A DNA stretch of 64,000 bases from contig NZ_FOUZ01000008.1 of assembly GCF_900115015.1 (NCBI RefSeq), positions 1 to 64,000 of the forward strand, read 5' to 3'. Shown piece after piece: positions 1 to 8,181 of this stretch; within the stretch, counting starts at the first letter, position 1, and the number at the start of each line of letters is the position of its first letter. The notes beneath the pieces are model-generated. The model did not search any database and was not told the DNA's origin. It saw only the letters and a list, made by a program, of their open reading frames with translations. The DNA comes from Algoriella xinjiangensis. Its GTDB lineage: Bacteria > Bacteroidota > Bacteroidia > Flavobacteriales > Weeksellaceae. Both the position numbers and the translations under genes were made by a program.

Positions 1-84
1 CCTTAAATTATAAAACGATTGAAGAATTTAATCAACAAAAAATTAGTTATAAAAATGTAGCTTAACTAATACTCCTATTTTTGT

Positions 85-972
85 TTGCATATCCATGTTA
101 GTCTGTATAATCAATTAGGAAGAATTTTTTTACTTAAAAATAAATTGGATAGTTCTGTTATATATTTAAATAAATCTGAGGAACTAATTAAGAAATATAA
201 AATTCCTTATACCTATAGTACTGATCAAATTTATGGGGAATATTTTATCAAAATTGGAGATAGCATTAAAGCTATCTTTCATTATGAAAAGGCTTTAAAA
301 AATACAATTGATTTAAATATACCTAAAGAATCCCAAGAATTACACTATACTTTAGCTTCTTTATATAAAAAAAATAATATAGAAAAATATACCCAACATT
401 ATAATCAATTTACAGAATTAAAAAATACTTATGATAATAACAATGCCGTTTTATCTTCAAAAGTATTAGAATATCTTATAGATTCAGAAAAAGATAAAAT
501 AAAGCATCAAAAAGATATATACACATATATTGGAATAATAATTTTATTGCTTGGAATAGGTTATTTACTGTTTAATTTAAGAAGAGTAAAACTATATAAA
601 ATTAGACTAAAAAATAAACGAGAAATTATTTCTAAGAATGAGAATATAATTCATGATTTACATGAAAAAATTGACGATAATAGCTTAGAAAGATTATTTG
701 AATTAGCTAAAAAAAATTCGCCTGAATTTTTAGTATTATTTACTGACGTTTATCCTGACTTTATAAACACATTAAAAAAACAAGATTCACATATTAAAAA
801 TTCAGAAATTATATTTTGTGCTATGCTATATTTAAATTTCTCTTCAAAAGATATTGCTGAATATACTTTTGTAACACCGAGAGCTGTCCAAATAAGAAAG
901 AATAGATTAAGAAATAAGTATAAAATTAATTCTAATGAAGATTTAAATAAATGGATGAGAGATCTTAAATAA
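85..972 (+). CDS. TPR-transmembrane-HTH regulator with damaged or missing 5' end
   Basis: The product looks like a membrane-tethered transcriptional regulator of a type common in flavobacteria. It has TPR-like helices at about residues 5-110, one membrane span at about 145-164, a short coiled coil, and a C-terminal helix-turn-helix at about 242-292 (PRAVQIRKNRLRNKY). Such proteins usually have 450-600 residues and a signal peptide. Here an in-frame stop lies at 67-69, and no ATG occurs before the HTH, so only a TTG at 85 could start translation. Another frame is open over the first 60 bases, so a frameshift or 5' truncation is likely. Base composition is very AT-rich, like the three secreted genes downstream, which it may control (inference). 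The fold is fairly certain; whether the gene is intact is doubtful. Confidence 0.6.
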   Translation: MHIHVSLYNQLGRIFLLKNKLDSSVIYLNKSEELIKKYKIPYTYSTDQIYGEYFIKIGDSIKAIFHYEKALKNTIDLNIPKESQELHYTLASLYKKNNIEKYTQHYNQFTELKNTYDNNNAVLSSKVLEYLIDSEKDKIKHQKDIYTYIGIIILLLGIGYLLFNLRRVKLYKIRLKNKREIISKNENIIHDLHEKIDDNSLERLFELAKKNSPEFLVLFTDVYPDFINTLKKQDSHIKNSEIIFCAMLYLNFSSKDIAEYTFVTPRAVQIRKNRLRNKYKINSNEDLNKWMRDLK

Positions 973-1372
973 GATCATTCATATCACTATAATTCTTTTC
1001 ATTCTTATTTTACTCCTTCTCACAAATCTTCCTTCTATTAAAATTGAATATTATCTAAAAATCATTTTAATAGGCTACCAATTACAACTTAAAAAAAGAA
1101 TAATTAATAGAAATACATAATGGTATAAAACTACATTCCATTCCATTATGTGTTTTACAAAAATCTAACATACAACAATTTAGACAAATGAGATACCTGT
1201 GTGATAGGTGATTTATTTTAAAATTAAAAGATGGTATATACATTTGACAAACATTTTTAATTTCTCTTAAACAATTGAATACTAAATAGAAAAAAAATCT
1301 ATACAGTACATACTGTTGAGTGTCATTTTAAATCAAAATCAAATTTATACTAACCAATATAATATATAATCC
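973..1372. other. AT-rich intergenic region of 400 nt
   Basis: No convincing gene is present. The only structure seen is an inverted repeat with 9-bp arms at 1115-1123 and 1143-1151 (ACATAATGG / CCATTATGT). It has no U-tract, so it could be a binding site or chance in AT-rich DNA. No clear TAnnTTTG element precedes the next gene. Confidence 0.4.
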
Positions 1373-2116
1373 ATGAATTGTAAAACATCCTTTTTAATTA
1401 TTCTCATTAGCTGTAAAGTTTATTGTCAAGTCGGAATAAACACAAAAAATCCTCGAGCCACTTTAGAAGTTGTATCCAACTCTAATACTAGCTCATCAAA
1501 AAACTTAGAAATAAACAATGCAAATAATAATCAGATTATAGCAGTATATGATAATGGAAACTTTGAATTTAATGGAGCTTTAATACCAAATTCTAGTGCA
1601 GGAAAAACAGGAGAATATCTTTTCTCAAAAGGTGCAAACAATGCGCCTGTCTGGAAAAGTATTTTGCCTGAGAATAGCAAACAGTTATATGACATTTTTA
1701 ATGTTCAACAATATAATGATAATGGAAACTATACTGCCAAAACATGGAATAAAATTAGAATTCAACAAATAATGATTCCTCTTGATCCTACTATGGGTTC
1801 GTGGAGTAATAATGAATTTACAGTATCTAAAGAAGGTATTTATTACATATCTGTTGCTTTAGAAATGTCTAGTGGTACTATTTTGAATACTGATCAATCA
1901 AAGCTAAGAATTAAAACGAATAATAAAACTACACAAATAAATTCAGCAACAACTCAATCAGGTGCTTCTAATCCTACCGTATATTTTGAAAATTCTAATG
2001 CAGAAATTACACTTTTATTAAAAAAAGGTGATAAGATTTGGTTTGAAGCATATAGTCCTGCATCATGGAAACTAGGTAGTGCTGTTTTTCATTTAAGATT
2101 TGCAGAAAGTATATAA
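1373..2116 (+). CDS. Secreted C1q/TNF-like surface protein, paralogue 1
   Basis: A 247-residue protein with a signal peptide (about residues 1-18, cut before QVGIN). It then has the QVGINTxNPxAxLEVV opening found on many flavobacterial surface proteins. A middle segment reads GALIPN...PVWKS, and the C-terminal half has strand patterns of a C1q/TNF-like jelly roll, including WSNNEFTVSKEGIYYISV and LLLKKGDKIWFEA. Two further paralogues follow at 10 nt and 1 nt spacing, which suggests one operon. Function is unknown; adhesion or surface display is an inference. No T9SS C-terminal domain is visible, so it is probably exported by Sec only. It lies downstream of a damaged TPR-HTH regulator. Confidence 0.7.
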   Translation: MNCKTSFLIILISCKVYCQVGINTKNPRATLEVVSNSNTSSSKNLEINNANNNQIIAVYDNGNFEFNGALIPNSSAGKTGEYLFSKGANNAPVWKSILPENSKQLYDIFNVQQYNDNGNYTAKTWNKIRIQQIMIPLDPTMGSWSNNEFTVSKEGIYYISVALEMSSGTILNTDQSKLRIKTNNKTTQINSATTQSGASNPTVYFENSNAEITLLLKKGDKIWFEAYSPASWKLGSAVFHLRFAESI

Positions 2117-2125
2117 TATTAAAAA

Positions 2126-2872
2126 ATGAAAAAAATGAAAAAAGTATTATATTTTATAACCATATTATTCCCTATTATAATTTTTAGTCAGGTAGGAATC
2201 GGTACTGAATATCCGTCAGCAATGTTAGATATTGTACCAAAAAGTAATAGTAATTATACATTAAAATTAAAAAATGGAGCAAATGAAGAAGTCTCAAATA
2301 TTGACAATAATGGAAATGTATACTTTAAAGGTGCATTAAAAAGTAATGGAAATGCAGGTACTGATGGTTATCTATTAGAATCGAGAGGAGTAAATGAGAG
2401 CCCAATTTGGGTTGATGCTAATCAAACAGTAGTATATAAATATGTAACCATTGGTTATAATGCAGTCAATACTAATGAATCTTCACAAGTAAATGCTGAC
2501 AGTGAAAAATTAATTAATTTTACAACAAACACACCATTAGTTAACAGCTCTGAAATAGGAACTTGGAATACTACAACATTAAAATATACAACTAAAAAGG
2601 ATGGTATATATGAAGTATTAGTAAACATAAACGCTAACACTTCAGCTTCTACAACAAATAGAAAAGGAATATTAACAATACATATGGGAAGTGCTAAACA
2701 ATTGTTTTGGGGATCTAATATTATTGATAGTAATACTTCTGTTGATTATACGGGAAAAGTTACTCGATATTTAGCAAAAGGAGTAGATATATATATAACA
2801 GTAAATATGACAACTGCATGGAAATATAATTATAGTGCTATTAATATTAACTATTCTCCTAAAACCAATTAA
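2126..2872 (+). CDS. Secreted C1q/TNF-like surface protein, paralogue 2
   Basis: A 248-residue paralogue of its two neighbours. The start offers two methionines, MKKM at 2126 and a second ATG at 2135; either gives a good signal peptide ending before QVGIGTEYPSAMLDIV. The central GALKSNGNAG...SPIWVD block and the C-terminal GTWNTTTLKYTTKKDGIYEV match the same positions in the flanking genes. Sequence identity between the three looks low outside these blocks, so they are old or fast-diverging duplicates. It starts 9 nt after the previous stop and ends 1 nt before the next ATG, indicating co-transcription. Function is unknown. Confidence 0.7.
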   Translation: MKKMKKVLYFITILFPIIIFSQVGIGTEYPSAMLDIVPKSNSNYTLKLKNGANEEVSNIDNNGNVYFKGALKSNGNAGTDGYLLESRGVNESPIWVDANQTVVYKYVTIGYNAVNTNESSQVNADSEKLINFTTNTPLVNSSEIGTWNTTTLKYTTKKDGIYEVLVNINANTSASTTNRKGILTIHMGSAKQLFWGSNIIDSNTSVDYTGKVTRYLAKGVDIYITVNMTTAWKYNYSAININYSPKTN

Positions 2873-2873
2873 A

Positions 2874-3623
2874 ATGAAACATATATATATACTAGTACTT
2901 TTAAGTATTAACTCCATTACCTATTCTCAAGTAGGTATTAATACAGATACTCCAACTGCTGCATTAGAAGTAATATCAAAAACTACCCTTCAAAATGATA
3001 TAATTTTTCAATCAACTAATTCTAATAATAATAAATTATTATCAGTTCAAAACAATGGAGACATTGACTTTACTAAAGCATTAATGCCTAATGGTGATCC
3101 AGGAAAAAATTCTCTTTATTTAGTTTCCCAAGGCGAGGACTCTCCTCCTATTTGGCAAAGTCTTCCAAAGGGAGCAACTGTTCAAATATTAAGTGCTCAA
3201 AATGATGTAACTTCAACAACCAAAGTATCTATTGATATTTCACCAACAATTAAATTTCCAATATTAAATTCATCATTGGATGCAACTTTTGGTGTTTGGA
3301 ATTCAACAAATAATAGATTTACTGTATCAAAAAAAGGAGTTTATTTAGTAACTGCTGGTATTGACACTATAGATATGAGAAGTAGCAATGACAAACCAAA
3401 TCCATCAGCAAATTTAGCTTTATTTATATTTGCAGGTCCTAATTCATATACAGGACAAGGAATTGTATATAAGGACAATTCTAACTATAATTATTCTGCT
3501 GTTGTATCAAATTATTTTATTCTAGAAAAAGGAAATTATATTCAGATTGTAGCATCATCAGGGAATTCTTCTTGGTATCAAGGTCCATCATTTCTTTCTA
3601 TCTCATATACTGAACTTCCTTAA
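2874..3623 (+). CDS. Secreted C1q/TNF-like surface protein, paralogue 3
   Basis: The ATG at 2874 (MKHIYILVLLS) was chosen rather than an upstream in-frame codon, because it directly begins a signal peptide cut before QVGINTDTPTAALEVI and lies 1 nt after the previous stop. The 249-residue protein repeats the family plan: N-terminal QVGINT motif, a KALMPNGDPG...PPIWQS middle, then a C-terminal beta domain containing FGVWNSTNNRFTVSKKGVYL. It is the last gene of the three-gene unit and is followed by a strong terminator at 3658-3688. Function is not recognised. A C1q/TNF-like fold is inferred from motif spacing. Confidence 0.7.
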   Translation: MKHIYILVLLSINSITYSQVGINTDTPTAALEVISKTTLQNDIIFQSTNSNNNKLLSVQNNGDIDFTKALMPNGDPGKNSLYLVSQGEDSPPIWQSLPKGATVQILSAQNDVTSTTKVSIDISPTIKFPILNSSLDATFGVWNSTNNRFTVSKKGVYLVTAGIDTIDMRSSNDKPNPSANLALFIFAGPNSYTGQGIVYKDNSNYNYSAVVSNYFILEKGNYIQIVASSGNSSWYQGPSFLSISYTELP

Positions 3624-3657
3624 TAAGATAAATTAAAAGTAGATTAATAAAATTTAT

Positions 3658-3690
3658 AAAGCTTAACTAAACTATTTAGTTAAGCTTTTA
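3658..3690 (+). terminator. Rho-independent terminator of the C1q-like operon
   Basis: Perfect 14-bp arms at 3658-3671 and 3675-3688 (AAAGCTTAACTAAA / TTTAGTTAAGCTTT) with a 3-nt loop, running into a short T-tract. Confidence 0.75.
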
Positions 3691-3882
3691 TAATTATTAA
3701 CTATTTATAATCTTGTTTTATCTCTTTTTCTAAACTTAATACATGCAAAAACTGTAAACTTTCTATTTACAAACGCTTTATCTATCTTCTCTCTTTTAAT
3801 ATTTTATTAGGCTTTTTTTAAATAAAATATTAAATTTTTATTAAAAAAGCGTCTCACTGTTTTCTATTTAAAATTAAACCTA

Positions 3883-3890
3883 TATTTTTG
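3883..3890 (+). promoter_or_regulatory. Bacteroidota -7 element (TATTTTTG)
   Basis: An exact TAnnTTTG element ending 6 nt before the ATG at 3897. Transcription would begin at or next to the start codon, giving a nearly leaderless mRNA. Confidence 0.6.
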
Positions 3891-3896
3891 TCGTGA

Positions 3897-4259
3897 ATGA
3901 ATAACTACCTAGTAAAACATATTGTCGGAATATTTTTCTCGATGCTTTTGATGTTCAGTACGAACCTTCAAGGGCTTGCTGGGTATATTGATTATACTAT
4001 AAAATTAGAAGAAAAAGCTAACCATGATTCGGATAAAAAGGATTCGAAAGCTTTATTCTCTCAAACTTCTACTGAAGAAGAAAACAATCAAAAAAACAAT
4101 TCTTCGAAAGAAATCACAGAAAAGATTCAATATTTTCATCAAATTAATTTATTTACTTTTTTTGATGCAAAACAAAAATCTTTTTCTAACTATTATCATT
4201 CGGACGATTATACCTCAACAAATAATGGGGTAACTACACCGCCTCCCGAATTTATTTAA
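3897..4259 (+). CDS. Small secreted or membrane-anchored protein upstream of the SulP gene
   Basis: A 120-residue protein with a hydrophobic segment at about residues 8-29, then a charged, Lys/Glu/Asn-rich linker and a C-terminus ending TTPPPEFI. The N-terminus suits export or a single membrane anchor. I do not recognise the family; short proteins ending in Pro-Pro-Pro-Glu are frequent in flavobacteria. It has its own exact -7 element at 3883-3890 and a weak hairpin after the stop (about 4286-4309), so it may be transcribed separately from the transporter gene 99 nt downstream. A role in bicarbonate or anion uptake would be context inference only. Confidence 0.6.
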   Translation: MNNYLVKHIVGIFFSMLLMFSTNLQGLAGYIDYTIKLEEKANHDSDKKDSKALFSQTSTEEENNQKNNSSKEITEKIQYFHQINLFTFFDAKQKSFSNYYHSDDYTSTNNGVTTPPPEFI

Positions 4260-4358
4260 GCTCAATTTAATCATTTATTAAACTCATCCTTCCATATTTG
4301 GAATAAGGATTGTTTAGTTATTATTTTTTAGTGTTAAATAAATCATTTAAAATTCTTT

Positions 4359-5903
4359 ATGAATCTTTTTCAAAATTGGAAAAAGGACATACCAGCGAGT
4401 ATTGTTGTCTTTTTCGTTGCATTACCTTTATGTTTAGGTGTTGCGTTAGCTAGTGGAGCGCCTGTTTTTTCTGGTATTATTGCCGGTATTGTTGGTGGAA
4501 TTGTTGTTGGATTAATTTCTAAATCGCCAATTGGTGTTTCGGGACCAGCAGCAGGTTTAGTTGTTATTGTATTGAATGCAATTACAGATTTAGGCGCATA
4601 CGAATTATTTCTTGTAGCTGTAGTTATTGCAGGTATTTTTCAGATATTATTAGGAATACTAAAAGCCGGTGTTATTGGTTATTATTTTCCTTCATCTGTT
4701 ATCAAAGGAATGCTTTGTGCCATTGGTATTTCTATCTTTTTAAAACAAATTCCATTAGCATTAGGTTACACGGGAGAATTCTCTTTGAGTAGTTTTGATA
4801 TTAGCAATATTTCTAGTGGAGCCATTGTAATTACAATCATTTCATTATTTATCTTAATTTTTTGGGATAATATTTTAGCCAAAAAATCTAACTTTTTCAA
4901 GTTATTACCAGGTTCTTTAGTTGCCGTTTTAGTTGGTATTATTTACCAAGTTACAATTGGTGGAACAAACCATGATGTGTTTGCAATTGACGAAAATTTA
5001 TTGGTAAAAGTTCCCGTACCAACTAGTGTTACCGATTTTATTGGACAATTTACTTTTCCTGATTTTGCTTCAGGATTAACAAATCCATTGGTTTGGCAAG
5101 TTGCCTTTACAATTGCAATTGTTGCATCATTAGAATCTTTATTATCAGTAGAAGCAACAGATAAATTAGATCCATTAAAACGTCAAACGCCTACAAATCG
5201 TGAGTTAATTGCGCAAGGTATTGGTAATACATTCGCAGGTTTTATTGGTGGTTTACCTGTAACACAAGTAATTGTACGTTCGTCTGCAAATGCGATGAGC
5301 GGAGGTGTTTCTAAATTATCTACAATAACACATGGTATATTGTTATTAGTTAGTGTTATTTCAATTCCGATGTTTCTTAACTTAATTCCGAATGCAGTTT
5401 TAGCTTCAGTTTTATTGGTTATTGGATACAAATTAGGAAATCCAAAACAATTTTTGGACATGAAAAAGTTAGGAAAAGATCAATTAATTCCTTTCGCGGT
5501 TACTGTTATTGCAATTTTAGCAACAGATTTGTTAAAAGGTATCATCATCGGTTTAGTGGTTGGTGTTGTGGTTTCTTTAATCAAATCGTACAACAACTCG
5601 CACGTAATGTTGGTAAAAGACGGAAATGTATTTCACATGAATTTTGCCGAAGAAGTAACTTTTGTTAACCGTGGTGCAATTGTAAAAGAATTAGATGGTT
5701 TAGAGCCAGGATCTAACTTAGAATTAGATGTTCGTAAAACCAAGATTTTAGATTATGATATTATTGAATATCTGGATGAATTTAAAGTAAAAGCAAAAAA
5801 TAATAACATCAACATTCGATTAATTTCTGAACGCGGAACGGTTGATAATCCAGAATCTTTTAGAGAATTTTTTGGATACGTTTTAGTCGCAGGAGCACAT
5901 TAA
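4359..5903 (+). CDS. SulP-family anion (probably bicarbonate) transporter with STAS domain
   Basis: A 514-residue inner-membrane transporter. The N-terminus has the SulP signature DIPASIVVFFVALPLCLG and SGAPVFSGIIAGIVGG, followed by about 10-12 hydrophobic spans to residue 400. A cytoplasmic STAS-like domain occupies about 415-514. SulP proteins move bicarbonate or sulfate with Na+ or H+. The beta-carbonic anhydrase gene 47 nt downstream makes bicarbonate the likelier substrate (inference from context), as in BicA-like pairs. The two genes probably form an operon that ends at the hairpin at 6626-6655. Family assignment is firm; the substrate is not shown by sequence. Confidence 0.88.
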   Translation: MNLFQNWKKDIPASIVVFFVALPLCLGVALASGAPVFSGIIAGIVGGIVVGLISKSPIGVSGPAAGLVVIVLNAITDLGAYELFLVAVVIAGIFQILLGILKAGVIGYYFPSSVIKGMLCAIGISIFLKQIPLALGYTGEFSLSSFDISNISSGAIVITIISLFILIFWDNILAKKSNFFKLLPGSLVAVLVGIIYQVTIGGTNHDVFAIDENLLVKVPVPTSVTDFIGQFTFPDFASGLTNPLVWQVAFTIAIVASLESLLSVEATDKLDPLKRQTPTNRELIAQGIGNTFAGFIGGLPVTQVIVRSSANAMSGGVSKLSTITHGILLLVSVISIPMFLNLIPNAVLASVLLVIGYKLGNPKQFLDMKKLGKDQLIPFAVTVIAILATDLLKGIIIGLVVGVVVSLIKSYNNSHVMLVKDGNVFHMNFAEEVTFVNRGAIVKELDGLEPGSNLELDVRKTKILDYDIIEYLDEFKVKAKNNNINIRLISERGTVDNPESFREFFGYVLVAGAH

Positions 5904-5950
5904 TCAAACTCAAATTAAATCTATTTTTTTAAAAATAAATACAATATAAA

Positions 5951-6586
5951 ATGAAAACACAATCGTCAACAACACAAGCAAATATAAATCCAGAAAAAGC
6001 ATTCGAAATATTAAAACAAGGTAACTTAAGATTTGTCCAAAATCTGAAAGCCAATAGAGATTTACTATCACAAGTAAACGATACAAAAGAAGGACAATGG
6101 CCTTTTGCTGTCGTATTAAGTTGTATTGATAGCCGCACATCTGCCGAGCTTATTTTTGATCAAGGTTTAGGTGATATTTTTAGTGTAAGAATTGCAGGAA
6201 ACTTTGTAAATCAAGATATTTTAGGCTCTATGGAATTTGGTTGTAATGTAGCTGGTTCTAAATTGATTGTTGTTTTAGGACACTCTAAATGTGGAGCTTT
6301 AAAAGGTGGATTAGATTCTGACGCTATTCGCACAACAGGAATGAATAATCTTAGCCATTTAGTTGATCATTTCAATCCAATTATCGATGAAATTATCAAA
6401 GATGGTGAGGATCGTTCTTCTAAAAATGCAGATTTATTAGAAAGATTAAATCATCAAAACGTTAAACAAACAATAGCAGATATTCGTAATCAAAGCCCAA
6501 CATTAAATGCTTTGGAAAGTGAGGGTAAAATTAAAATTGTAGGTGCAAATTATAATGTAGAAACAGGTGTTGTAACTTGGTCTTAA
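5951..6586 (+). CDS. Beta-class carbonic anhydrase
   Basis: A 211-residue enzyme interconverting CO2 and bicarbonate in the cytoplasm. The zinc ligands and catalytic pair are visible: C58-x-D60-S-R62 (SCIDSRTSAE) and H111-x-x-C114 (GHSKCGALKG). Length is normal for a bacterial beta-CA monomer, and there is no signal peptide. It follows the SulP gene by 47 nt without an intervening terminator, so uptake and hydration of inorganic carbon are probably co-expressed. A strong bidirectional hairpin lies downstream. Assignment is secure. Confidence 0.95.
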   Translation: MKTQSSTTQANINPEKAFEILKQGNLRFVQNLKANRDLLSQVNDTKEGQWPFAVVLSCIDSRTSAELIFDQGLGDIFSVRIAGNFVNQDILGSMEFGCNVAGSKLIVVLGHSKCGALKGGLDSDAIRTTGMNNLSHLVDHFNPIIDEIIKDGEDRSSKNADLLERLNHQNVKQTIADIRNQSPTLNALESEGKIKIVGANYNVETGVVTWS

Positions 6587-6625
6587 AAATAATATAACCT
6601 TTTAAATAAAGATTTTTATCAATGT

Positions 6626-6657
6626 AAAATCCACTCAAAATTTTGAGTGGATTTTTT
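6626..6657. terminator. Bidirectional terminator, AATCCACTC-type stem
   Basis: Perfect 15-bp arms at 6626-6640 and 6641-6655 flanked by A and T runs. It lies between the carbonic anhydrase stop and the stop of the convergent gene. The same stem motif recurs at 27834, 45124 and, shortened, 11099. Confidence 0.8.
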
Positions 6658-7106
6658 TATTTTCTCGGTAATTCCTTCAAAAAATGATAACGTTTTTCTT
6701 CGAAATTCATCACACAATAAAAATGATTTAAACCATTTGTAACCATCAAAAATTGGCTTCCTAACACAATATTGTAACGCGCAATTTGATCGAAAGTAGC
6801 TTGAGAAATTGGAACATTTGTCGCTTTACATTCAACCATTATCAATGGTTTTTCTTGTTGATAAACAACAATATCCGCACGTTTTCGCATTCCATTTATC
6901 GGAATTGGTACTTCTAATGCAATTGCTGATGAAGAATAACCTAAATCGTCCATCAAAAATTTCAAGACATGTTGTCTCACCCACTCCTCGGGCGTATAAA
7001 TCATCCAATTTTTTCGAATCAAGCAAAAGATATACAATTTATCTTGGGCTTGTTTCAATCTTATTTGGTAATTTTCGGGAAAATTTAATTGTACTAATTC
7101 AGTCAT
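6657..7106 (-). CDS. HsdR-N-like (PD-(D/E)XK) nuclease-domain protein
   Basis: A 149-residue protein consisting of one domain like the N-terminal nuclease domain of type I restriction HsdR (the HSDR_N_2 group). The core is visible: an alpha-helical start (YTPEEWVRQHVLKFL), then KRADIVVYQQ and, 11 residues on, MVECKA, which matches the D...E-x-K catalytic pattern. No helicase, HsdM or HsdS gene is nearby, so it is not a working type I system. It starts 3 nt from the divergent holA start, so each promoter must lie inside the other gene. This neighbourhood is common in flavobacteria (recollection). The DNA target and role are unknown. Confidence 0.75.
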   Translation of the reverse strand: MTELVQLNFPENYQIRLKQAQDKLYIFCLIRKNWMIYTPEEWVRQHVLKFLMDDLGYSSSAIALEVPIPINGMRKRADIVVYQQEKPLIMVECKATNVPISQATFDQIARYNIVLGSQFLMVTNGLNHFYCVMNFEEKRYHFLKELPRK

Positions 7107-7109
7107 TAT

Positions 7110-8120
7110 ATGAGTCCTGTAGAATCTTTAGTCAAAGATATAAAAAACAAAAATTTTAAACCGATTTACTTCTTAGCTGGCGACGAACCTTTTTTTATCG
7201 ATCAGATTACAGATTTGCTAGAAGCCAATGTGTTGACAGAGGAAGAAAAAGGTTTTAACCAAACAATTGTTTACGGACAAGATATAGAAGTTGGACAATT
7301 AATTTCTATGGCGCGTCAGTTTCCCATGGGTGCGGACAAAGCTGTGGTTATTGTAAAAGAAGCACAACATCTTAGCCGAACGATAGAACAGTTAGAAATG
7401 TACGCGAATCAAGTACAAGATTCTACTGTTTTGGTCATCAATTACAAAGGAAATTCGTTAGATAAACGTAAAAAAATCTACAAGGTTCTGAATGAAAAAG
7501 GTTATTATCACGAATTTAAACGCATTTACGAAAGTGAAATTCCTGCTTGGATTGAGCAAAAAGTAGCAACTCATCAATTTAAAATTGAACAAAAAGCAAA
7601 GTTTTTATTAACGCAACATGTTGGTGCAGATTTATCGCGATTGAATAATGAATTAGAAAAATTATTTACAATTGCAGGAAACGATAAAACAATTACCGAA
7701 GATCATATCGAGCAACACATCGGAATTAGTAAAGATTATAATGTTTTTGAATTGAGAAATGCCATCGAAACTAGAAACATCGAAAAAGCATTTACGATTA
7801 TCAAATATTTTGAGAAAAATCCGAAAGATAATCCCTACGTTGTATCAATTACCACAATTTTTAATCTGTTTACAAATATCATTCAAATTCATATTACAGC
7901 AGATAAATCAAAACAAAACTTGGCAAAAGTATTGGGAATAAACCCGTTCTTTGTGCAAGGAATGCTAAATGCGGCAAATAATTATCCTTTGAAAAAAGCA
8001 ACACGAATGATTTCTATTATTCGCGAATATGATTTGAAAGGAAAAGGTGTTGGCACAACTGGTAATGTTACGCCTAGCCAATTATTAATCGAATTAATTT
8101 ATAAGATTATCAATCTATAA
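7110..8120 (+). CDS. holA: DNA polymerase III subunit delta
   Basis: A 336-residue clamp-loader subunit that opens the beta sliding clamp. The N-terminal AAA+-like domain begins PIYFLAGDEPFFIDQI, and a helical C-terminal domain follows; the length fits HolA. The central stretch HVGADLSRLNNELEKL is a typical delta signature. It is head-to-head with the HsdR-N-like gene with only 3 nt between start codons. Translation probably begins at the ATG at 7110, since nothing upstream in frame would preserve the family N-terminus. Assignment is confident. Confidence 0.9.
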   Translation: MSPVESLVKDIKNKNFKPIYFLAGDEPFFIDQITDLLEANVLTEEEKGFNQTIVYGQDIEVGQLISMARQFPMGADKAVVIVKEAQHLSRTIEQLEMYANQVQDSTVLVINYKGNSLDKRKKIYKVLNEKGYYHEFKRIYESEIPAWIEQKVATHQFKIEQKAKFLLTQHVGADLSRLNNELEKLFTIAGNDKTITEDHIEQHIGISKDYNVFELRNAIETRNIEKAFTIIKYFEKNPKDNPYVVSITTIFNLFTNIIQIHITADKSKQNLAKVLGINPFFVQGMLNAANNYPLKKATRMISIIREYDLKGKGVGTTGNVTPSQLLIELIYKIINL

Positions 8121-8155
8121 TAATTCGTAAACAAGACAAACTAAATAAGATTAAC

Positions 8156-8163
8156 TAAATTTG
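8156..8163 (+). promoter_or_regulatory. -7 element (TAAATTTG) of trxB
   Basis: An exact TAnnTTTG match, 18 nt before the trxB ATG at 8182. Confidence 0.6.
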
Positions 8164-8181
8164 TAAAAAATAAAACTCACA

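Noticed and set aside
6657-7106. Part of a type I restriction-modification system
   Set aside because: Only an HsdR-N-like domain is present. No helicase, methylase or specificity subunit lies nearby, and the neighbours are housekeeping genes.
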